Positions 21,132-25,005 of a stretch of DNA of 25,005 nt are shown one piece after another (positions within the stretch are counted from its first letter, which is position 1; each line of letters opens with the position of its first letter). Below the pieces are notes generated by a model, which was not told the origin of the DNA, searched no databases, and saw nothing but the letters and a program-made list of their open reading frames with translations. The translations under genes were made by a program, and so were the position numbers. Source of the DNA: a virus; the IMG/VR virus record IMGVR_UViG_3300015371_000162, positions 1 through 25,005 of that record; one strand, written 5' to 3'.

Positions 21132-22050
21132 CGCCATCTCCTAGTAGCTGCTTGAGTTCGGCCTCCATCAGTTCACCGGCTGTCATACCCTCACGCTCCT
21201 GCACGAGATGTACGGGAACTCCGTATGCCTTCTCCAAGTTCTCCGCGAACATTCGAATCAGCTTTGTACCAACGTCGCGGACGAATAGCGTCTTCGGATA
21301 GGCATACTGTGCGCGGTACCCTTCGGGACAGACAAGCACGGTACCCCACAGATTGACCTCGCCCCAAATCATTGCGCTTGCCTGCAGATCGCGATGCGTC
21401 GGTCTGTCAAATGCGTAGATTCCACATCCGCACTCCGGGTCAGGCGCATCATGCTTGGCAAAGACATTCCCGTTGCACGTAGCAACCATTGGCTTGTAGT
21501 ATTCCCACATCAGACCGTTGCGCGAGACGAGACTCGGCTCATACACGTCGTCCTTTGCGAGAAGGGCGAAGTCTCGATAGCCTACGAACGGCTCGATGAC
21601 AACACCGCCATCCTTGAGCCTCTGATGTGGCTGTGGGATATCAGCGATGGTGAATGTATAGCTACCTGACGGACTCGATCCACGCAATCCGCTAACACCC
21701 AACTTCTGAGCCAACTGTCCGGGTGTCATCGGCTGCATATTCTTTTTGCTGAACTCCATGATGCGGAAGTCGGTATCGTGCATGCCGCCGATTATAACGG
21801 TGGCATTATACGACTCGATGATCGCATCGCCCCTCATGATCGCCTGCAGAAGATTGTCGATCTCCACGATGATTTGTGTGGCAGGCGCTGGCATGCTAGG
21901 ACTGAATCCGATACTCCAATCGTTCATCCCGCTCAGTGAATCATATCCACACGAGATGCCTGCTACACCGATCTTTCCTGCCTTGAGTTCTCCAACGAGA
22001 CGTTGGAATTCGGCAGAGGCAGGATCGGATGTCGCAAATAACTTTGCCAT
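21115..22050 (-). CDS. 311-residue protein with a C-terminal 'CGCGIYA' actinobacterial domain
   Basis: The N-terminal 150 residues are not recognised; they contain IGVAGISCGYDSLSG and a patch (SYNATVIIGGMHDTDFRIME) suggestive of an alpha/beta domain. From about residue 156 the pattern GYRDFALLA ... ATCNGNVFAKHDAPDPECGCGIYA ... EVNLWGTVLVCPEGYRAQYAYPKTLFV matches a domain I know from many actinobacterial and some Bacillus proteins of unknown function. Its His200, Cys192, Cys207 and Cys209 could bind metal. A C-terminal helix follows (AGELMEAELKQLLGDG). The domain combination in a phage recombination operon is unusual. Start ATG 22050 has only a distant GGAGAAG upstream. Confidence 0.72.
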   Translation of the reverse strand: MAKLFATSDPASAEFQRLVGELKAGKIGVAGISCGYDSLSGMNDWSIGFSPSMPAPATQIIVEIDNLLQAIMRGDAIIESYNATVIIGGMHDTDFRIMEFSKKNMQPMTPGQLAQKLGVSGLRGSSPSGSYTFTIADIPQPHQRLKDGGVVIEPFVGYRDFALLAKDDVYEPSLVSRNGLMWEYYKPMVATCNGNVFAKHDAPDPECGCGIYAFDRPTHRDLQASAMIWGEVNLWGTVLVCPEGYRAQYAYPKTLFVRDVGTKLIRMFAENLEKAYGVPVHLVQEREGMTAGELMEAELKQLLGDGDAEDR

Positions 22051-22053
22051 GAT

Positions 22054-22179
22054 CTATGCAGGGGTCTTCTCCGGTGCCTTCTCGGGCGCAGGAGTGGGGG
22101 ACTCGACAGGCTTGGCCGGAACCGGATTCTCCACCGGCTCGACCGTCACCCTCTTGATTGGATCACCGACCTGACTCAT
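22054..22179 (-). CDS. 41-residue Pro/Ala/Glu-rich protein
   Basis: ATG 22179 overlaps the preceding stop as ATGA and has GGAGGTGA upstream at good spacing, so the true product is 41 residues, shorter than the open frame. Its sequence is low in complexity (VEPVENPVPAKPVESPTPAP...KTPA), with alternating Pro and Lys/Glu, and is surely disordered. The function is unknown. Such Pro-rich small proteins often act as linkers or occur in membrane-linked complexes, and here it follows a two-helix membrane protein. Confidence 0.62.
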   Translation of the reverse strand: MSQVGDPIKRVTVEPVENPVPAKPVESPTPAPEKAPEKTPA

Positions 22180-22391
22180 TGCTTCACCTCCCTGTCTTGA
22201 AGACTGTAAGCGATGTAGCCAATTGCCCACACGGGCCAAATCGTCGCCATCAGCATAGCCATAAAACGAGTACCGAACCAGTCGAAGAAGTCACGATCAT
22301 CGAACTCTTTCGACCAGCGATTGACTGCGATACCCCATGTCACTATGAATCCGATAACATACCAGGCTATGAAGAGGTAGAACCACATCAT
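22176..22391 (-). CDS. Two-helix membrane protein, 71 residues
   Basis: Two hydrophobic segments are visible: residues about 2-22 (MWFYLFIAWYVIGFIVTWGI) and about 43-64 (FMAMLMATIWPVWAIGYIAY), separated by a charged loop (NRWSKEFDDRDFFDWFG). Both are rich in Trp and Phe. ATG 22391 overlaps the nuclease stop as ATGA and the stop overlaps the next ATG, so it is part of the same operon. It might be an early membrane protein (superinfection exclusion or replication anchoring) but nothing proves a role. Confidence 0.65.
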   Translation of the reverse strand: MMWFYLFIAWYVIGFIVTWGIAVNRWSKEFDDRDFFDWFGTRFMAMLMATIWPVWAIGYIAYSLQDREVKQ

Positions 22392-23671
22392 CTATCTCGA
22401 TTCACTTCATAGCCGTCAGCGAGCATACCCTGCCAGTCCGAACCGTCGTCGGCAGCGATGCACGGTGCACGGAATGCACAATTCAGGCACATCCAGTTTC
22501 CTGTTGGATTGGGATAGATCGGCAGATCGGGATTCAGCATTTCCTGTGCGACCATTCGGATGTGCTCGCCCTCTGCCATGATCTCTGCATCATTGCGCGT
22601 AACGAGATCGCGCTGCACGAACAGCGAGTCACCCATCTCCAACAGATACGTGTAGTACTGTTGTGCCTTGTCATTCTTCGTAAACCATTCACCGATGACC
22701 GGATCGCTGTGCACGAGTGCTTCGAACATCTCGGCGGTGGTGCCTTCCTTCTGCCGATCGATCGACGGCACACCCTTCGTCGTCAACGTCGGCGGCTTCG
22801 GGTAGTTCTTCCGCAATGCGGTATACAACACACGGTCGACCATCTTCCCATGCCACGGCAGTGAGTCATCCTGCAGGGACTCCATGATCGTCGCCCACAG
22901 ATATGTCGTGCACTGTGGGTCTTTGTCGAGCTTGCGGAAGTAGTCCTCATCGACACGGGCAGCGGTCTTGTGGTCGTTCACCCCGTACTTGTCCGTCTCG
23001 GGGTACCAGATCACTGCGTCTCGTTTTCCCCTTGCGTGAACTTCCAACTTCTGTCGATAGTTGGGCGAATCTTCACGTAGATCAACTGCCTCAAAACCAA
23101 GAGGAATAGAGAACACTGACTCAGCGGCCACAGTAACGAAGTCGTCATTCTTCTTCGCCCAATCCTTGTAGAAGGTAAGCATGCCGATACCGAGTTCCTT
23201 GTGCAACATGAACTCTTCCTCAACAACCTCGATGTTGGGCAGCATCTCACGCAAACCGTGGATATGCCATTTGCGGATGACTCCCCCCTCATTACGTGCC
23301 TCAAGCATTTCCTCTTCGCTATCGAACACCGGCAGAGGATGAATGTCATACGTCAGGTCAAGCCAGTCGTGACTGACCGTTCCACCATTCCACTGCAATT
23401 CGAACCACGTCTTGAAGGACTCGATGGGATCGTGCTGCAGGATCGGATCATAGTACTTCTCCAAGGCGTAGTGAATCCCTGTGCCGAACCACAACTCCAT
23501 CTTGACGCCGCTGATTTCAACTCGACGCCGAAGGTTATTGCGAGCGGGGCTAGTCCAGTCCCAATAGCGGCGACATCGCTTGTAGTTCGCCACGTCGCTC
23601 GCGTGGATTGGGATGATCTCCCACTTCGACGGGATGCGCGGCGATCGGCTGACCACCTTCGTTGTACTCAT
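22388..23671 (-). CDS. Cas4/RecB-type PD-(D/E)XK nuclease with predicted Fe-S cluster
   Basis: A 427-residue protein with the fold and metal-ligand pattern of Cas4/AddB/Dna2-like exonucleases. Cys33 (NYKRCRRYW) plus Cys395, Cys398 and Cys404 (MCLNCAFRAPC) match a four-cysteine 4Fe-4S site. His67 (GTGIHYALE), Asp218 (GKRDAVIW) and Asp233-His-Lys235 (VNDHKTA) give the catalytic core. It should act as a DNA exonuclease making single-stranded ends for the downstream Sak4-type ATPase, a common pairing. It is the first gene after the promoter at 23705-23733, with only a weak GGAGAG ribosome site. No Cas genes or CRISPR repeats accompany it, so it is a recombination nuclease, not an adaptation protein. 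Confidence 0.85.
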   Translation of the reverse strand: MSTTKVVSRSPRIPSKWEIIPIHASDVANYKRCRRYWDWTSPARNNLRRRVEISGVKMELWFGTGIHYALEKYYDPILQHDPIESFKTWFELQWNGGTVSHDWLDLTYDIHPLPVFDSEEEMLEARNEGGVIRKWHIHGLREMLPNIEVVEEEFMLHKELGIGMLTFYKDWAKKNDDFVTVAAESVFSIPLGFEAVDLREDSPNYRQKLEVHARGKRDAVIWYPETDKYGVNDHKTAARVDEDYFRKLDKDPQCTTYLWATIMESLQDDSLPWHGKMVDRVLYTALRKNYPKPPTLTTKGVPSIDRQKEGTTAEMFEALVHSDPVIGEWFTKNDKAQQYYTYLLEMGDSLFVQRDLVTRNDAEIMAEGEHIRMVAQEMLNPDLPIYPNPTGNWMCLNCAFRAPCIAADDGSDWQGMLADGYEVNRDR

Positions 23672-23704
23672 CGAGTGCTCTCACTCTCCGTAAAGGAAGG
23701 CCGA

Positions 23705-23733
23705 ACGCTACCACTGATCCGGCCGAATGTCAA
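23705..23733 (-). promoter_or_regulatory. Sigma-70-type promoter for the nuclease-led operon
   Basis: On the minus strand TTGACA (23733-23728) is followed by a 17-nt spacer and TAGCGT (23710-23705), a perfect -35 with an actinobacterial-looking -10. Transcription should begin near 23698, giving a leader of about 27 nt before ATG 23671. The -35 overlaps the stop codon of the upstream gene. An inverted repeat GAGTG-4-CACTC (23673-23686) lies in the leader immediately upstream of the start codon. Confidence 0.6.
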
Positions 23734-23948
23734 GCCCCTCCACAGCCGGGGCATGGTCTGAAACCGTTTGGAAGTTCGCCTGCATACTTCACCAGACAGC
23801 ATTCAGATCGTACAGTTTCTACTACGACGGTAGGCTCGGGTCGGACGATTGCACGAGATCGCCGTGAGTAGACAGGAACTTGCAACCTACCCTCCTGGCG
23901 TAGCTTCTCCATGAACTCTCGTCTTCGGCGATTCATCACTTTGCCCAT
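23730..23948 (-). CDS. Small basic protein with C-terminal CxxC
   Basis: 72 residues from ATG 23948, which has GGGAG 5 nt upstream; ATG 23960 lacks a ribosome site and ATG 23936 is a further alternative. The N-terminus is very basic (KVMNRRRREFMEKLRQEGR), suggesting nucleic-acid binding, and the C-terminus has ECCLVKY plus PCPGCGGA, which with the upstream cysteines could hold zinc. The function is unknown. It could be a small regulator next to the promoter of the nuclease operon, which is only an inference from basic character and position. Confidence 0.5.
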   Translation of the reverse strand: MGKVMNRRRREFMEKLRQEGRLQVPVYSRRSRAIVRPEPTVVVETVRSECCLVKYAGELPNGFRPCPGCGGA

Positions 23949-23964
23949 GTCATCTCCCATTCGC

Positions 23965-24063
23965 TCATCGCATCACCAATGAACCGATGACAACGATAAA
24001 CGTAAACATCACGAGATCAGCCACGATCAGTACACCACATGCGGCAAACAGTTTCCTACTCAC
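23965..24063 (-). CDS. 32-residue single-pass membrane peptide
   Basis: GTG 24063 overlaps the upstream stop as GTGA. The product (SRKLFAACGVLIVADLVMFT, then FIVVIGSLVMR) is one hydrophobic helix with a basic N-terminal end, ending at TGA 23967-23965. The same bases are open in a longer frame, but the coupled start and hydrophobicity support the short form. The function is unknown. Confidence 0.45.
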   Translation of the reverse strand: MSRKLFAACGVLIVADLVMFTFIVVIGSLVMR

Positions 24064-24323
24064 CGGGCACCATCCTCGATCTCGAACACTTCGCCCCGTT
24101 CCATCGCCTCGCGGAAATCGCGGTCTGACGGGCGCTCGGGGGCGGTGAAGCCCATGCGTTCCAGTCGTTCGAGCGTGCGGCACCCGAGGCACCATTGGGT
24201 TCGGCGGGGCATGTCGTCGCGGTCGCGGCAGTCGCGTTGCCACATGAACACCGCTCGTTCGCATTCGGCGTTCCTGAGTGCCTGTGCGGAGAGGGCCAGA
24301 AGCCAGCGGTCGCGGCGCGTCAC
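24060..24323 (-). CDS. 87-residue Arg-rich protein with one CxxC
   Basis: GTG 24323 overlaps the upstream stop as GTGA. It is rich in Arg, Glu and Trp, with a helical N-terminus (WLLALSAQALRNAECERAVFMW), a single CxxC (QWCLGCRTLERLERMGF) and an acidic tail ending EIEDGAR. No family is recognised. Its base composition is richer in G+C than the left part of the window. Its 3' end carries part of the repeated junction described for this cluster. Confidence 0.55.
   Translation of the reverse strand: MTRRDRWLLALSAQALRNAECERAVFMWQRDCRDRDDMPRRTQWCLGCRTLERLERMGFTAPERPSDRDFREAMERGEVFEIEDGAR
24061..24075 (-). repeat. Gene-junction repeat, copy 1 (15 bp)
   Basis: On the minus strand GGATGGTGCCCGGTG, covering the end of the 87-residue gene (codons for DGAR, stop) and the start of the next. 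It is identical over 15 bp with 24321-24335. Confidence 0.7.
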
Positions 24324-24526
24324 CGGGCACCATCCAGGCGGGCGCTCTCGACCTCATCCAACGCTTCGCGCAGATAGTGGAACTTCAACCGGCGCGGTTC
24401 CATGCGGTCTCGGCGGCGGCGCAGTTCCTCTAGAAGCTCGTTGGCCTCTGAGTCCACGAGGAGGATGCGCTGGTACTCCTGCTTGAGGCTGCGGCGTCGT
24501 TCCACCCACCGACCAAGACCGCTCAT
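24320..24526 (-). CDS. 68-residue helical, charged protein
   Basis: ATG 24526 overlaps the upstream stop as ATGA. It is almost wholly helical and charged (ERRRSLKQEYQRILLVDSEA; NELLEELRRRRDRMEPRR), looks like a coiled coil, and ends ESARLDGAR. No motif is recognised. The ending LDGAR and the junction sequence are shared with the upstream gene. Confidence 0.55.
   Translation of the reverse strand: MSGLGRWVERRRSLKQEYQRILLVDSEANELLEELRRRRDRMEPRRLKFHYLREALDEVESARLDGAR
24323..24344 (-). repeat. Gene-junction repeat, copy 2 (22 bp)
   Basis: Identical over 22 bp to 24529-24550. On the minus strand it starts CGCCCGCCTGG and ends GGTGCCCGG, encoding the C-terminal ARLDGAR of the 68-residue protein. 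Confidence 0.75.
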
Positions 24527-24774
24527 GGCCGGGCACCATCCAGGCGGGCGAGCGCGTGCCTGACGATCTGTTTGACGAGGCCGGGGTACTCAGCCCTGTG
24601 GTCGCCGAGCCTGTCGATCTGCTCAAGCGCGGCCCTGGCGTCGTCGGCTTGCGCGACGAGATCACGGAGAGCAGCGCGAGCGGCCTGCGTGTTGGGGCGC
24701 ACGTCGTTGACGAGCACGGTGTCGATCCAGTCGAACACCCGCTCCACGGTCTGCTGGTTCTCGGCCGGGGTCAC
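24523..24774 (-). CDS. 83-residue helical protein
   Basis: GTG 24774 overlaps the upstream stop as GTGA and has AGGTG 6 nt upstream, so I prefer it to GTG 24783. The product is helical and Ala/Arg/Asp-rich (TVERVFDWIDTVLVNDVRP; ALRDLVAQADDARAALEQID), ending ALARLDGARP. No family is recognised. The stop overlaps the next ATG (ATGA). Confidence 0.55.
   Translation of the reverse strand: MTPAENQQTVERVFDWIDTVLVNDVRPNTQAARAALRDLVAQADDARAALEQIDRLGDHRAEYPGLVKQIVRHALARLDGARP
24529..24550 (-). repeat. Gene-junction repeat, copy 3 (22 bp)
   Basis: Identical over 22 bp to 24323-24344. It encodes the ARLDGAR end of the 83-residue protein, in the same frame relative to the gene end. Confidence 0.75.
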
Positions 24775-25004
24775 TCGCAGCACCTATCGCACACGGACAC
24801 GTTGGCGGGCTTGCCGCAGATCATGCAGACGCGCTCCGCGCCACCCCCGTCCCCGGCCAGCGCGGCGTCGATCTTGCACGGATCAGTGACGAGGATTCCG
24901 CTCGATTCCGCGAACGACTCCGCATCTGCCTTCTCGTCCCGCAGCGCGGCTTCCAGTTCGGCTACCCGGCGAGCCTGTCGCGCGACGACCACGCCGTCTT
25001 CTTT
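24771..25004 (-). CDS. Coiled-coil protein with C-terminal zinc ribbon, cut by the window edge
   Basis: The frame is open to the last base, so the N-terminus probably lies outside the window; GTG 24992 would give 73 residues. The visible part has a coiled coil (RQARRVAELEAALRDEKADA) and a C-terminal CMICGKPANVSVCDRCCE: two CxxC pairs 9 residues apart, a treble-clef or ribbon-like zinc site. The function is unknown. Similar small zinc-ribbon proteins are frequent in actinophage early regions. Confidence 0.55.
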   Translation of the reverse strand, partial: KEDGVVVARQARRVAELEAALRDEKADAESFAESSGILVTDPCKIDAALAGDGGGAERVCMICGKPANVSVCDRCCE

Positions 25005-25005
25005 C

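Noticed and set aside
22388-23671. Cas4-like nuclease as evidence of a CRISPR system
   Set aside because: No repeats or other cas genes are present, and the neighbours are phage recombination genes.
23201-23761. A 186-codon plus-strand frame opposite the nuclease gene
   Set aside because: It is antisense to a nuclease with intact catalytic and cysteine motifs and also crosses the promoter region.
23936-23968. A 10-codon frame linked by ATGA and TGATG overlaps
   Set aside because: It is too short to support as a gene, and GGGAG before ATG 23948 explains translation of the following gene without it.
1-25005. Integrase, attachment site, repressor, transposase, CRISPR array or tRNA gene
   Set aside because: I looked for each on both strands and saw none, so lysogeny cannot be judged from this window.

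Overview
This window is a stretch of tailed double-stranded DNA phage genome (siphovirus-like), either virus or prophage. It holds a left half of plus-strand virion and lysis genes and a right half of minus-strand replication and recombination genes. The two halves converge on a short structured intergenic region at about 12.85-12.99 kb. No integrase, repressor, terminase, portal, capsid, tRNA gene or CRISPR array is visible. The host is most likely an actinobacterium. This is inferred from an r1t-like holin, an NlpC/P60-like lysin with the SHGQESGP signature, an allene-oxide-cyclase-barrel protein and a 'CGCGIYA' domain protein, all types I know mainly from actinobacteria and their phages. 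It is not proven.

Plus strand, 1-12847: a cut-off head-tail connector candidate, a virion morphogenesis (tail completion) protein, a tail-terminator candidate, a small acidic-tailed protein, the major tail tube protein, tail assembly chaperones with a canonical -1 frameshift site (CCCTTTG), a 1255-residue tape measure protein, a distal tail protein, a baseplate/hub-type minor tail protein, and two appendage or fibre-like proteins. A lysis cassette follows: a coiled-coil plus membrane-anchor protein (XhlA-like layout), a second single-pass membrane protein, a secreted AOC/dirigent-like barrel that appears to start at a rare AUU codon, a 60-residue extremely acidic protein, the lysin, a holin and a 33-residue membrane peptide.

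Minus strand, read right to left from 25004 to 12968: small GC-rich genes joined by repeated junction sequences; a consensus-like promoter at 23705-23733; a Cas4/RecB-type Fe-S nuclease; two small proteins; a 311-residue protein with an actinobacterial domain; a DUF1508-like protein; a Sak4-type RecA-fold ATPase; a DUF669-like single-strand-binding candidate; a hairpin; an AEP-primase/helicase; three small genes including a DUF4406 enzyme candidate; a family A DNA polymerase fused to a degenerate uracil-DNA-glycosylase-like domain; a RuvC-like resolvase; and a small zinc-binding protein. Together these form a replication/recombination module: primase-helicase, polymerase, SSB, annealing ATPase, exonuclease and junction resolvase. 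Most minus-strand genes are joined by exact 4-nt ATGA or GTGA overlaps. That pattern sets most of the start codons below and reveals several genes shorter than 60 codons.

The items most worth a second look are the secreted AOC-barrel protein with its AUU start, the UDG-polymerase fusion lacking the glycosylase catalytic residues, an apparent AUA start on the Sak4 gene, the repeated junction sequence at the right end, and the multi-hairpin convergent intergenic region.
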